Shown: in pieces, positions 8,386 to 17,282 of the stretch
Numbering within the stretch: the stretch's first letter is position 1
Layout of the letters: each line of letters starts with the position of its first letter
NCBI GenBank assembly: GCA_002840535.1
Contig: PHBH01000010.1
Location: 124,001 to 188,000, forward strand
DNA length: 64,000 nucleotides
Direction: 5' to 3'
Origin: Deltaproteobacteria bacterium HGW-Deltaproteobacteria-15
GTDB lineage: Bacteria; Desulfobacterota; DSM-4660; Desulfatiglandales; HGW-15
Notes under the pieces: generated by a model
The model's database searches: none
Told to the model about the DNA's origin: nothing
The model's input: only the letters and a program-made list of their open reading frames with translations
Made by a program: the position numbers and the translations under genes

Positions 8386-9756
8386 TCATTCATACCTGAG
8401 CGCCTCGATGGGGTCCATCCGGGATGCCTTCCATGCCGGATAAAAGCCGAAGGCAATGCCTACCCCGGCCGAAACCAGCACCGCTGCGGCGATAGCGCCG
8501 GGCGAAGTCTCCACGGGCCAGCGCAGAAAAAGCCACACAAAATAAGATCCGCCGTGGCCGAGGAGGATGCCCATTGCCCCTCCCACCAGACAAAGCACTA
8601 CGGCTTCCACAAGAAACTGTCTGAGAATATCCCTGGCGCGGGCGCCGACAGCCATCCTCAGGCCTATCTCGCGCGTCCTCTCGGTAACCGAGACAAGCAT
8701 GATATTCATGATTCCAACACCGCCCACTACCAGCGAAATCATGGCCACACAAAGGAGCAGATTGGTCATCAGTGTAGTGGTTGAGGTGAGGGTCTTGGTC
8801 ATTTCGGTCATGTCCCGGATGTTGAAATCGTCCGATTCACCGGCGCGGATGCGATGCCGCTCCCGCAGGACTTCCTTGATCTGCTCTATAGCCGACTCTA
8901 TCTCCCTGGTGCTCGCCGCCGCTGTAAGAATCTGATCGATGTTGGTAAAGCGAACCGGCATAGGATTGTTGATGGCCTGGGCTTCCGACTTTTCCGGGTA
9001 AAGACCTGGCTGTCCTCCAGGGTAAAGATCGCTTAACGTGTTTACCGAACCGGTCGCGCCGCTGCTGGCGCTCTGGTTCGTGTTCGAAAGCGCGGAGCCC
9101 GTCACACGGTATTTGACCGTAGTCCAGGGCGCAAGGAGGATGTCGTCCTGATCGTGGCCCATCATATTTGCGCCTTTTGAACCCAGCACCCCTACAACCC
9201 GGAACAATACATTTTTGACGCGGATTTCCTTGCCGATAGGAGATTCCCCCTGGAACAGCTCGCGCACCAGAGTCTGACCCAGAAGACAAACCTTGTTTGC
9301 GTTCAGCACATCCCGATCCGTGAAGGGCTCCCCCTCGGACAGGTTGTTCCAGTCCCGCACCTCCAGAAACGCCGGGGTCGTGCCGTAGATCCCGGATGGG
9401 ACCCAGTTGCGATTACCATAAACGACCTGGGTTCGGGCCCGGACGACAGGCGCGGCATTCAGCACCGAAGGACATTCCCTCAGGATCGCCTCGCAATCAT
9501 CGGGGGTCAGTGTCGCAATACTGCCCGAGCCGAAGCTCACGCCGCCGCTTGCCGCGGTCCCGGGAAGGACGAGAAGGACATTGGCCCCCATGCTGGAGAT
9601 GGTTTTCTGGATGGCCGAAGACGAGCCAGCCCCTATTTCCATCATGGCGATGACCGCGCCCACTCCTATGATGATACCGAGCGTGGTCAGCATCGCGCGC
9701 ATCGGATTTCGCCTCAGCCCCTTCATGGAGTTCCGGATAACATGGTACGCTTTCAT
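8386..9756 (-). CDS. MacB-type ABC transporter permease
   Basis: Inner-membrane subunit of a MacAB-like efflux pump, about 456 aa. It has one N-terminal membrane helix (LTTLGIIIGVGAVIAM), a large periplasmic MacB core domain, then three helices near the C terminus, with the FtsX/MacB signature TREIGLRMAVGARARDI. In E. coli MacB this permease is fused to its ATPase; here the two are separate genes joined by an ATGA overlap (9753-9756). An alternative start 13 codons upstream was dropped because of that overlap. Likely substrates are macrolide-like compounds, peptides or lipoprotein-like molecules; the sequence does not tell which. Confidence 0.92.
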   Translation of the reverse strand: MKAYHVIRNSMKGLRRNPMRAMLTTLGIIIGVGAVIAMMEIGAGSSSAIQKTISSMGANVLLVLPGTAASGGVSFGSGSIATLTPDDCEAILRECPSVLNAAPVVRARTQVVYGNRNWVPSGIYGTTPAFLEVRDWNNLSEGEPFTDRDVLNANKVCLLGQTLVRELFQGESPIGKEIRVKNVLFRVVGVLGSKGANMMGHDQDDILLAPWTTVKYRVTGSALSNTNQSASSGATGSVNTLSDLYPGGQPGLYPEKSEAQAINNPMPVRFTNIDQILTAAASTREIESAIEQIKEVLRERHRIRAGESDDFNIRDMTEMTKTLTSTTTLMTNLLLCVAMISLVVGGVGIMNIMLVSVTERTREIGLRMAVGARARDILRQFLVEAVVLCLVGGAMGILLGHGGSYFVWLFLRWPVETSPGAIAAAVLVSAGVGIAFGFYPAWKASRMDPIEALRYE

Positions 9757-10496
9757 TGTCCGGCTCCCGCAGAGATCGAAACGGGGGGATCGCATTGACC
9801 CTCAGGAGAAAAAAAAGCGCCTTCCATAATCAAACCATCATGGATCCGGATGACCCGCCTGGCATGGCGGGCCACCTGCATGTCGTGGGTGACGAGGATG
9901 ATCGTGATGCCGTCATTTTCATTGAGCTGCTGGAACATGCTGAGGACCTCCTCGCTCGTTCGGGAGTCCAGGTTGCCCGTGGGCTCATCGGCAAGAAGAA
10001 TCGAGGGGCAGTTCACCAGTGCCCGGGCAATTGCCACACGCTGCTGCTGCCCGCCCGAGAGACGGGACGGCTCATGGTCAAGCCGGTCTTCAAGGCCCAC
10101 GCGGCAGAGGATCTCCCTGGCCCGCTTGCGCGCTTCGCGTTCGGAGAGATGATCGGCGGTGTAGGAGAGGGGCATGGCCACATTTTCCAGCGCGCTGGTA
10201 CGGGGCAGGAGGTTGAAGCTCTGAAAGACAAATCCGAGCATCCGGTTTCGCACCTGGGCTCTCTGGTCTGCGTCCAATCGCGATATTTCATGCCCGTCAA
10301 GCCAATACTCGCCGGAGCTCGGGCGGTCCAGGCAACCCAGGATGTTCATGAGGGTGCTTTTCCCGGAACCGGAAGCGCCCATCAGGGCTACGAGTTCACC
10401 CTGAGCCACAGTCATGGATACTCCCTTGAGCACCGGAACGGCCATTTCCCCTATGCTATAGGTCTTGTAAATGTCTCGAAGTTGAATCAGTTCCAC
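9753..10496 (-). CDS. ABC transporter ATPase (MacB/LolD type)
   Basis: Cytoplasmic ATPase of the MacAB-like pump, 247 aa. Walker A GASGSGKST lies near residue 40, the Q-loop in FQSFNLLP, signature LSGGQQQR near 142, Walker B ILLADEP and the H-loop VTHD follow. All catalytic residues are present. The start codon is GTG with GGAGT six bases upstream. Its stop overlaps the permease start, so the two subunits are translationally coupled. A short C-terminal extension rich in Gly and Pro is not part of the ABC fold. Confidence 0.93.
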   Translation of the reverse strand: MELIQLRDIYKTYSIGEMAVPVLKGVSMTVAQGELVALMGASGSGKSTLMNILGCLDRPSSGEYWLDGHEISRLDADQRAQVRNRMLGFVFQSFNLLPRTSALENVAMPLSYTADHLSEREARKRAREILCRVGLEDRLDHEPSRLSGGQQQRVAIARALVNCPSILLADEPTGNLDSRTSEEVLSMFQQLNENDGITIILVTHDMQVARHARRVIRIHDGLIMEGAFFSPEGQCDPPVSISAGAGQ

Positions 10497-10569
10497 TATG
10501 ACTCCATTACATGATTCAGGGATGAAAGTTCACAGGCTGGAAGGCTGCTTGCCTCCCGGTCTCCTGGCA

Positions 10570-11994
10570 CTATTTTCTTGCTCCCCTCCCCGGGAACTTC
10601 GGTGTGAAAGGGTTGCTGGCCGCAGCGGGCGCGTTGTTCTGAGTTTGCAGCCCCGTGACGATTTTCATTCCTTCGCTCAGCCCTTCACCGAGCACTTCGG
10701 TTTGGGCGCCGTCCGTCAGACCCGCGCTCACGCGGATGGGACGCGCATAAGAGCCTTCGGCTACCCACAGCACGCCCGGGCTCATCCCTCCGGAAGGACC
10801 ACCGGCAACCATCGATCCCCCCCGACCTCCCCCTCCTCCCGGCTTTCCTTGCCTGCCGGAAGGCTTCTCTGCGGCTTCGCGGAACTCCGGCGCAACCTGC
10901 TCGGCCGACGGTCTCCAGCGAAGGGCGGCATTGGGCACCAGGAGAACATTGTCGCGGCGATCCAGTTCGAATCGTACGTTGGCGGTCAGATAGGGGAGCA
11001 ATCGCCCATTCGAGTTATCGGTGACGATCTCCACCGTGTAGGTAACCACATTCTGGGTCATGGATGCATTCAACCGGATCTTCCCCACTTCGCCCGTGAA
11101 CGTCTCGCCAGGAAAGGCATCCACTGTAAAGGTTACAGCCTGCCCCGGGTGGATTCTGCCGATGTCCGCCTCGTTGACCGCGACCCATACCTGCATGCGC
11201 TTCAGGTCCTTGGCAATCAGAAACAGGCTGGGGGCGTTCAGGCTTGCGACCACCGTCTGCCCGATATTGACGCGCCGGTCGATGATGATGCCTTTCACCG
11301 GCGATTTGATCGTACAGTACCCGAGGTTCCGCTGAGTCCTCCGAAGAACCGCCTCGCCCTGGGCCACACCGGCCCTGGCCTGAAGAATCGATGCCTCGCC
11401 CACGGCGACATTTGCTATGGCCGTTTCATAAGCGGAACGGTACGCGTCGTAGCTGGACTGTGCCAGCGCTTCGGACGGACCGAGTTTCTGCGCCCTCTGC
11501 CAATCCCTTTCCGCCTGACGGAGCTTTGCCTTCATCTGCTCCAGATCCGCCACTGCACGCTGAAGTGTCGCCTTTGCGGAGCTGACCTGAGCTTCACTCT
11601 GGGCCGCTTCGGCAGTGTAAAGGGAGTCATCGATCAGTGCGAGAACCGTGCCGTTCTCGACAATGGATCCATAATCGACCGGCTTGCCGTTTACATCCTT
11701 GCCGAAGGATAGGATCTGGCCGGCCACCTGCGCGCCCACGTCCACCACCTCTTCAGGCTCCACTGTGCCGGTCGCGCTGATCGAGACCAGCAGCTCTCCG
11801 CGAGTCACCTGGGTTGTACGAAAGGAAACCGCCTCCGGGTCTTCCCGCTGGAAATACCAGGCCGGTGCGGCGGCCACGAGCCCCAGCGCGAGCAGTATCA
11901 GAATGATTTTCAATTTCCTGCTTCCTCGACGGTTCGAAAAGCCACCCTCGCATCGGGTCTGGGACATCTTCAGGTCAGGTTCTTCACTCTTCAT
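10570..11994 (-). CDS. MacA-type periplasmic adaptor (HlyD/RND-type membrane fusion protein)
   Basis: Adaptor that links the MacB-like permease to the outer-membrane channel, about 474 aa. The ATG at 11994 has GGGAG just upstream; a GTG ten codons earlier is less likely. After a cytoplasmic lead there is one membrane helix (IILILLALGLVAAAPAW), a biotinyl-lipoyl half (GTVEPEEVVDVGAQVAGQI), an alpha-helical hairpin, the second lipoyl half (TIKSPVKGIIIDRRVNIGQ) and a beta-barrel region. Near residues 375-400 there is an unusual Gly-rich low-complexity insert. It is the first gene of the minus-strand pump operon and faces the ECF sigma operon across a shared promoter region. Confidence 0.91.
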   Translation of the reverse strand: MKSEEPDLKMSQTRCEGGFSNRRGSRKLKIILILLALGLVAAAPAWYFQREDPEAVSFRTTQVTRGELLVSISATGTVEPEEVVDVGAQVAGQILSFGKDVNGKPVDYGSIVENGTVLALIDDSLYTAEAAQSEAQVSSAKATLQRAVADLEQMKAKLRQAERDWQRAQKLGPSEALAQSSYDAYRSAYETAIANVAVGEASILQARAGVAQGEAVLRRTQRNLGYCTIKSPVKGIIIDRRVNIGQTVVASLNAPSLFLIAKDLKRMQVWVAVNEADIGRIHPGQAVTFTVDAFPGETFTGEVGKIRLNASMTQNVVTYTVEIVTDNSNGRLLPYLTANVRFELDRRDNVLLVPNAALRWRPSAEQVAPEFREAAEKPSGRQGKPGGGGGRGGSMVAGGPSGGMSPGVLWVAEGSYARPIRVSAGLTDGAQTEVLGEGLSEGMKIVTGLQTQNNAPAAASNPFTPKFPGRGARK

Positions 11995-12075
11995 CTCACT
12001 CCCTTTATTCAACTGAAACTCCACGATCTTCGCGCTCTCGTGGTACCATTCTCATTCATTTATATCGACTCTTAA

Positions 12076-12102
12076 GTCGGCTGTCCTGGAAAAAAGGTTA
12101 CA
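12076..12102 (-). promoter_or_regulatory. ECF-type promoter driving the efflux operon
   Basis: Read on the minus strand: TGTAAC (12102-12097), exactly 17 bases, CGAC (12079-12076). It points at the adaptor gene, whose ATG is about 80 bases downstream. This arrangement equals a classic ECF consensus (an AAC-containing -35 and a CGAC-type -10), and the identical element pair occurs in the opposite direction 13 bases away. Confidence 0.72.
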
Positions 12103-12115
12103 CAAATAATTTCTC

Positions 12116-12142
12116 TGTAACCAAGCAGGTCCGCTTTTCGAC
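12116..12142 (+). promoter_or_regulatory. ECF-type promoter driving the sigma-factor operon
   Basis: TGTAAC (12116-12121), 17 bases, CGAC (12139-12142), pointing at the ECF sigma gene. Its mirror image lies at 12076-12102, so the two -35 elements form an inverted repeat (GGTTACA/TGTAACC). Start of transcription is expected near 12150, leaving a leader of about 80 bases. Autoregulation by the sigma factor is the simplest reading. Confidence 0.72.
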
Positions 12143-12231
12143 GTCACAGTCAGGGTGCAAGGAAGGCCTCGTATCCGCTTCCTGATGAAACTTTTCTGTG
12201 ATAGAAGAACATCAGGAGCGGATTCAGTGAC

Positions 12232-12843
12232 TTGGAAAATCAAAGCGATACACTCAAACTTGATGATGAAGAAGTTGTAGCGCGGGTTCTTGAGGGAAAC
12301 GTTAATGCATTCGAGACTCTGCTGCACAGGCACAGTGATCTTGTCGCGAGGATCGTAAAGAGACATGTGCCTCTTCAGGATGCGGAAGAGGTCGCTCAGG
12401 ATGTGTTTGTACGGATATACGAGTCTTTGCCCTCTTTCAAAGGGAAGAGTATCTTCCGCCGGTGGCTCTCTTCGATTGCAGTGAGAACATGCTACGACTA
12501 CTGGCGAAAAGCTTACAGATGCCGGGAAGTGGTCATGACCCAATTGAGCGAAAAACACCAGGAGTGGCTGGAGGAGGCGGTCTCAGGGGAGTCTGAAGAA
12601 AAACGCCGCGAAGCCGACGCCCGCAAGGAGGCGCAGGATCTCCTGAACTGGGCTCTGGCAAAAATGTCGCCGGAAGACAGAATGGTTCTGGAATTGATCC
12701 ACCTTGAAGGCCTCTCGGTGAAAGAGGTTGCAGATCTCCTGGGATGGAGCCTGGCCAATATAAAGGTCCGCTCGTTCCGGGCAAGAAAAAAGATGGAAAA
12801 ACTACTCACAGGGCAGATGCGCGACAAAAGGAGAAAGGCATGA
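12232..12843 (+). CDS. ECF-family RNA polymerase sigma factor
   Basis: Extracytoplasmic-function sigma factor, 203 aa. Region 2 runs from about residue 25 (FETLLHRHSDLVARIVKRH) through the DAEEVAQDVFVRIYESLPSF helix, and region 4 is the C-terminal LEGLSVKEVADLLGWSLANIKVRSFRARKKM helix-turn-helix. No ATG is available; the start is TTG, with AGGAG 13 bases upstream, a long spacing that may keep expression low. It overlaps the next gene by ATGA. With the two following genes it resembles the CnrH-CnrY-CnrX plan (sigma, anti-sigma, periplasmic sensor). Confidence 0.9.
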   Translation: MENQSDTLKLDDEEVVARVLEGNVNAFETLLHRHSDLVARIVKRHVPLQDAEEVAQDVFVRIYESLPSFKGKSIFRRWLSSIAVRTCYDYWRKAYRCREVVMTQLSEKHQEWLEEAVSGESEEKRREADARKEAQDLLNWALAKMSPEDRMVLELIHLEGLSVKEVADLLGWSLANIKVRSFRARKKMEKLLTGQMRDKRRKA

Positions 12844-13166
12844 AACCTCGCATGTTCCAGAATGAGGCTCTGAGAAAAACGTTCCGGGAAGTATACTTCT
12901 CGAGAGAAAATGAGAGCCTGGGGAATCATTGGCAGCGGCGCGCCATGTCGCGCGTCCGGGAAATGGGCCCTCTGCCTGTCTCGGGTTTCTGGCTCTCTTT
13001 CGAAAATCTGGCTTGGCGGCTGGCGCCGGTGAATGTGGTGCTGATTCTCCTCTTTCTTCTTCTTAACGCGACTCTTGCTCCGGATGTCGATTATCTGAAC
13101 TTTCTGGCAACGGACCTCGAAAGGTCGACCCTCTCCGAGTTCCTTGGAATGGAGGGATCAGGATGA
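12840..13166 (+). CDS. Small single-span membrane protein, probable anti-sigma factor
   Basis: Protein of 108 aa not assignable to a family by sight. The ATG overlaps the sigma stop codon as ATGA, with AGGAG ahead. The N-terminal 55 residues are basic and cytoplasmic in character, one hydrophobic span (VNVVLILLFLLLNATL) lies near residues 64-80, and the last 25 residues would be periplasmic. Size, topology and position between an ECF sigma factor and an LTxxQ sensor are those of CnrY/NccY-type anti-sigma factors. The function is therefore inferred from context, not homology. Confidence 0.75.
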   Translation: MKPRMFQNEALRKTFREVYFSRENESLGNHWQRRAMSRVREMGPLPVSGFWLSFENLAWRLAPVNVVLILLFLLLNATLAPDVDYLNFLATDLERSTLSEFLGMEGSG

Positions 13167-13561
13167 AGAGATGGAAACTGATCGGGGGGATTGGACTCAT
13201 GTTCATCCTGGGAGTGCTGGTCGGATCAGCCGGGAGCCGGCTTTATCACGAATACTATCTGGAGCGGAAATGGAAAGACCCTGCCGCGAGAACGACCTTT
13301 TTTCTCGAGAAATTGAGCCAGGATCTTCGTCTGAGCGACGATCAGCAGAAAAAGATCAAACCGGTTATTGACGAATTGGACAAAAAGCGAGAGGCTGTGA
13401 ATGCGGTAAGGCGAGCTGAAATCAGGGAGATCCTGGACGATGGCTTCTCCCGAATGAAAGAAGGACTCGACGCAGAACAACAACAGAAGCTCGATGAGAT
13501 GAAAGCCAGGTTTGACGAACAGATGAAAAAGAGGAAGAGGCCTCCAAAATCATTCCATTAG
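13163..13561 (+). CDS. Periplasmic LTxxQ-type (Spy/CpxP/CnrX-like) stress or metal sensor
   Basis: Protein of 132 aa with an uncleaved-looking N-terminal helix (LIGGIGLMFILGVLVGSAG) and a long alpha-helical periplasmic part. The LTxxQ-like motif reads LRLSDDQQKKIKPV near residue 55, and a second copy lies near GLDAEQQQKLDEM. This is the heavy-metal-resistance/CpxP fold, which senses metals or envelope damage. Its ATG overlaps the previous stop (ATGA), making the three genes a translationally coupled set. No methionine- or histidine-rich metal site is obvious. Confidence 0.82.
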   Translation: MKRWKLIGGIGLMFILGVLVGSAGSRLYHEYYLERKWKDPAARTTFFLEKLSQDLRLSDDQQKKIKPVIDELDKKREAVNAVRRAEIREILDDGFSRMKEGLDAEQQQKLDEMKARFDEQMKKRKRPPKSFH

Positions 13562-13631
13562 CAGTGTGTGAGAGAGAAGACCTTCTGCTCTTTCTCAATC
13601 TGCCATGATACACTTCAGAGGAAACTGAGAC

Positions 13632-15014
13632 TTGAAGACGATTGAACCCGCTGCCCTGAAAAGACCGGCCCTGATCATTGCTACACTGAACTCCTTCATC
13701 ACGCCCTTCATGGGCTCTTCGATCAATGTCGCCCTTCCGGCGATCGGGAGGGAGTTCCAGGTGGACGCTGTCCTGTTGAGCTGGATCGCCACGGCCTATC
13801 TGCTGGCGGTTGCCGTTTGCCTGGTACCTTTTGGCAGGCTTGCCGACATCCATGGAAGGAAAAAGGTCTTTTCGGCAGGGATCATCCTGTTCACCGTGTC
13901 ATCCATTTTCTGTGCAATCTCCCCGTCCACGCCGGTGCTTCTGGTGTTCAGGGTGCTGCAGGGGGTGGGGAACGCGATGGTCTTTGCCACGGGCATGGCG
14001 ATCCTGGTTTCGGTCTATGCCCCCAAGGAGAGGGGAAGGGTGTTGGGCATCAATGTGGCTGCCGTGTACATCGGGCTCTCGGCAGGCCCTTTCCTCGGGG
14101 GAATCATGACACAGTACCTGACCTGGAGGAGCATCTTCCTGGTCATGGTCCCCTTTTGTCTGTTCATCCTCTTTCTGATTTTCTGGAGGTTGAAGGGCGA
14201 GTGGGCCGATGCCCGCGGAGAGAAGTTCGATCTTACAGGGGCTTTCATTTATGCCGTGGCCATAGTGGGAATTATCTACGGCATTTCCCTGCTTCCGGCG
14301 ATCATGAGCGTGTGGGTGATCCTGATTGGTGCGGCAGGGCTTTTCTGCTTCATTCAATGGGAGCTGAGAACGCCCCATCCTGTCTTTCAGGTGAGACTCT
14401 TTCGCGATAACCGGGTGTTCGCCTTTTCCAGTCTGGCAGCCCTGATAAATTACAGCGGCACATTTGCCGTGACCTTTCTGCTAAGCCTTTACCTCCAGCA
14501 TATCAAAGCGCTCACTCCTCAGGCAACGGGACTCGTTCTGGTTGCCCAACCGCTTGTCATGGCGCTCTGCTCTCCTTCGGCCGGGAGGCTTTCCGACAGG
14601 ATCGAGCCTCGAATCGTCGCCACTTCGGGGATGGTTCTGTCGGCGATCGGATTGTTCCTTCTTACCTTCCTGAATCAGGCCACCTCCATGGGTTACATCA
14701 TCGGCTGTCTCATCATTCTCGGTTTCGGATTCGGCGTTTTTTCTTCTCCGAACACGAACGCCATCATGAGCTCGGTTGAAAAAAAGTTCTTCGGAATCGC
14801 ATCCGGCGCGGTCGGCACCATGAGAAGCCTGGGCATGATGCTGAGCATGGGTATTGCCACCGTTGTTTTCAGCATTTTCATAGGCAGGGTTCAGATCACC
14901 ACAGATCAATACCCGCTCCTGATGAAAAGCATCACCGTGGCTTTCATCATTTCCACCATCCTTTGCGTGGGGGGAGTTTTTGCGTCGATGGTGAGAGGAA
15001 AGCTGGGAAGATAA
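13632..15014 (+). CDS. MFS drug/proton antiporter, DHA2 (EmrB/QacA) type
   Basis: Inner-membrane exporter of 460 aa with about 14 hydrophobic segments, the DHA2 pattern. Motif A lies in FGRLADIHGRKKVF, and motif C (GPFLGGIMTQYLTWR) sits in the fifth helix. The start is TTG with AGAGGA upstream; no earlier ATG exists in frame. It begins 70 bases after the LTxxQ sensor on the same strand, so it may be the last gene of the ECF regulon's plus-strand arm, a second efflux system beside the MacAB pump. Confidence 0.88.
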   Translation: MKTIEPAALKRPALIIATLNSFITPFMGSSINVALPAIGREFQVDAVLLSWIATAYLLAVAVCLVPFGRLADIHGRKKVFSAGIILFTVSSIFCAISPSTPVLLVFRVLQGVGNAMVFATGMAILVSVYAPKERGRVLGINVAAVYIGLSAGPFLGGIMTQYLTWRSIFLVMVPFCLFILFLIFWRLKGEWADARGEKFDLTGAFIYAVAIVGIIYGISLLPAIMSVWVILIGAAGLFCFIQWELRTPHPVFQVRLFRDNRVFAFSSLAALINYSGTFAVTFLLSLYLQHIKALTPQATGLVLVAQPLVMALCSPSAGRLSDRIEPRIVATSGMVLSAIGLFLLTFLNQATSMGYIIGCLIILGFGFGVFSSPNTNAIMSSVEKKFFGIASGAVGTMRSLGMMLSMGIATVVFSIFIGRVQITTDQYPLLMKSITVAFIISTILCVGGVFASMVRGKLGR

Positions 15015-15017
15015 AAG

Positions 15018-15053
15018 ATGAACGTCGAACATCCAACATCCGACATCGAATGA
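15018..15053. repeat. Short tandem octamer-like repeat (AACATCC family)
   Basis: Between two convergent genes the text runs through near-repeats of GAACGTC / GAACATCC / AACATCCG / ACATCGAATG. Such low-complexity stretches are common dispersed fillers in many genomes. No coding or terminator role is visible. Confidence 0.5.
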
Positions 15054-15088
15054 AATGAACAAGGGACAAATGACAAAAGATTCACAAC

Positions 15089-17239
15089 TCAATAGATCAC
15101 GATGACCTCGATCTCGCCTTCCCTGCGAAACACATCGATGCCCACGTCCCGTTCATGCCTCTCCAGCCGAATATCAAACGAACAAGAATTGACTTTTAAT
15201 CCCTCGATGGTCATCTCGTCCAGAAAGTCCGGAAGAGCCGGATGTTCGAAGTAGATTCTATTTTCAGGCGCCTGTACGGACATTCCCAGAGACGCCTGTA
15301 TGAGCATGAAGACGGCTGCCGTTGCCCAGGCCTGGGGGGTGCATGCAACAGGGTAGAGAACGGGTCCTTCTCCCGGCTGTCTCTGAAATCCGCAGAAGAG
15401 CTCCGGCATGCGGCTGAGCTCCAGATGGTTCGCTGCGTTAAAGAGACCATTGAAGATTCGCAGAACCGGTTCCTTGAGACTGTAACGACTGAGACCGTAT
15501 GCGATCATGGAATTGTCGTGCGGCCAGATTGAGCCATTGTGGTAAGAAATAGGATTGAAGTTCGGCTCGCCGGCAGCGATGGTTCGTATGCCCCATCCGG
15601 AGAAAAAGTCCGGATTCAGAAAACCTTGGGCAATAACGCTCGCACGCTGTTCGCCCGCAATCTGCGCGAATAGACAATGGCCTGCATTTGAGCTTCTCAC
15701 CCTGCAGGGCCTTTTCTTCCCATCCAGGGCAATGGCGTAGGTCCCCAGTTCCTCACACCAGAAGTCTCGCTCAAAAGCCTCTCTCAGAGACTCTGCCCGG
15801 CACTCCAGATCCTCAGCCATTTTCAGGTCTCCGAGGAAGATCGCCATCAGGGCAGCCATCTTTCTGGCCTGGTAGACGTACCCCTGGACTTCGGAAAGGG
15901 CTATCGGGGGTTCAGCCTGCGCGCCGTCTGCGTGAAAAATGGAGTCCTCCGAGTCCTTCCAACCCTGATTACTCAAACCTGTGGCGGAGCGACGGCTGTA
16001 CTCGATGTAACCGTCGCCGTCCAGATCCCCGTATTGATCTATCCATGCAAGCGCCATCTTGACCTGCGGCCATATGCTTCGAACGAAATCCAGATCGCCG
16101 GTCCTTTTGAGATAACTTCCAGCCAGAACCACGAACAATGGGGTGGCGTCCACGGTTCCATAGTACCTGCCGAACGGGATCTCCTTCAGGTTGGCCATTT
16201 CGCCGTAGCGCATCTCGTGGAGAATCTTTCCGGGTTGGGCGTCCGCTTCCTCCGATGCTGCACCGGCCTGAAGCAAGGCAAGGTGATCCAACACTCCCCG
16301 GGCGATGTCAGGAAAGAACCAGAGGGTCTCCAGGGCTGTAATGATGCCATCTCTTCCGAATACCGTGTTGAACCATGGTATTCCTGCGTATGGATAGAGA
16401 CCCTGATCGCTGTGGGTAAGCATCATGTAGAGATCCTCGCTGGAGCGGGTAATCCAGTTGTTGAACTGCGCATTGGAGGTCGTGATACGGCACCCGCCCG
16501 ACTTGATCTCCCGATGAATGGTTTGCACGCGTTTGAATGCACCCTCGTATGTCTCACCGAAAAAAAGGTCATCACCGAGCCTGCATGCGATTCTGATCTG
16601 AAAAGAAACCTGCTCATGTGGGGCAAGGGATAGATGAAACTCGGCGTCCCCTCCCTGGAGGGCGCTCGGCTGAACAGAGAATTCAATCTCGGTCGTGCGC
16701 CGTATCGCGTCGAGCCCCAGATACTCCATGAACATGAATCTCTCGCCGGCACGTGGCGCGAAAACCTGTCCTTTTTTCTCGCGCACCATGCCCCGGACCT
16801 CGAATAAATCCACGAAATCCGCTTCAAAATGAAACCCGATGGAAAAGGAAAGGGCGTCGCTCCCGAAGTTTACGGCCTGCACCTGCTCGAAGCAGTGGGC
16901 TTTCCACACGAAAACGGACCGGCGCAGATAGATCGTCCCGCGTCTCACAGACCTTCCTTCCCTGCTCCGGAAGTCAGGGTTTGTCAAATCTACCAGCAGA
17001 GAATCATTGTCTTCGGTGACAGAGGAGCTCAGCAGAAGGGGGCTCTTGCCGTTGATATGTATCAAATGTCTCGAAAGAAACCGTGTGCCCTTGTGGAAGA
17101 TCCCGTGATCCTCGAAACCGAGCGGCCGGATGTCGCCGTGCCGGTCAAAAAGCGCAAAGGTATCCCCGAACTTCAGAACACGGCTTTGGACGTCTGCAAG
17201 TGAAGAGTGCGCCCGGATGTAATAGCGGCCCTCCACCAT
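15089..17239 (-). CDS. Amylo-alpha-1,6-glucosidase (glycogen-debranching-type, GH133-like)
   Basis: Cytoplasmic protein of about 716 aa. Residues 1-200 form the bacterial N-terminal GDE domain (YYIRAHSSLADVQSRVLKFGDTF, GTRFLSR, DLTNPDF). The rest is an alpha/alpha-toroid glucosidase with WFNTVFGRDGI, YGTVDATPLF, DGYIEYSRR, GYVYQARK and the catalytic-region NPISYHNGSIWPHDNS. The open frame reaches 17506 but would overlap the glycosyltransferase; the ATG at 17239 has GAGGA eight bases upstream, and a GTG at 17281 is the alternative. It follows the GT4 gene in an operon. Such pairs may make or trim glucosylated compatible solutes or glycogen; the substrate is uncertain. Confidence 0.9.
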   Translation of the reverse strand: MVEGRYYIRAHSSLADVQSRVLKFGDTFALFDRHGDIRPLGFEDHGIFHKGTRFLSRHLIHINGKSPLLLSSSVTEDNDSLLVDLTNPDFRSREGRSVRRGTIYLRRSVFVWKAHCFEQVQAVNFGSDALSFSIGFHFEADFVDLFEVRGMVREKKGQVFAPRAGERFMFMEYLGLDAIRRTTEIEFSVQPSALQGGDAEFHLSLAPHEQVSFQIRIACRLGDDLFFGETYEGAFKRVQTIHREIKSGGCRITTSNAQFNNWITRSSEDLYMMLTHSDQGLYPYAGIPWFNTVFGRDGIITALETLWFFPDIARGVLDHLALLQAGAASEEADAQPGKILHEMRYGEMANLKEIPFGRYYGTVDATPLFVVLAGSYLKRTGDLDFVRSIWPQVKMALAWIDQYGDLDGDGYIEYSRRSATGLSNQGWKDSEDSIFHADGAQAEPPIALSEVQGYVYQARKMAALMAIFLGDLKMAEDLECRAESLREAFERDFWCEELGTYAIALDGKKRPCRVRSSNAGHCLFAQIAGEQRASVIAQGFLNPDFFSGWGIRTIAAGEPNFNPISYHNGSIWPHDNSMIAYGLSRYSLKEPVLRIFNGLFNAANHLELSRMPELFCGFQRQPGEGPVLYPVACTPQAWATAAVFMLIQASLGMSVQAPENRIYFEHPALPDFLDEMTIEGLKVNSCSFDIRLERHERDVGIDVFRREGEIEVIVIY

Positions 17240-17282
17240 GATGAGATCCTCAACCACTTCACTCTCCTTCTTTGTGTGCACT

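Noticed and set aside
10498..11712. 404-codon plus-strand frame opposite the adaptor gene
   Set aside because: Antisense shadow; the minus-strand protein has complete HlyD-type features.
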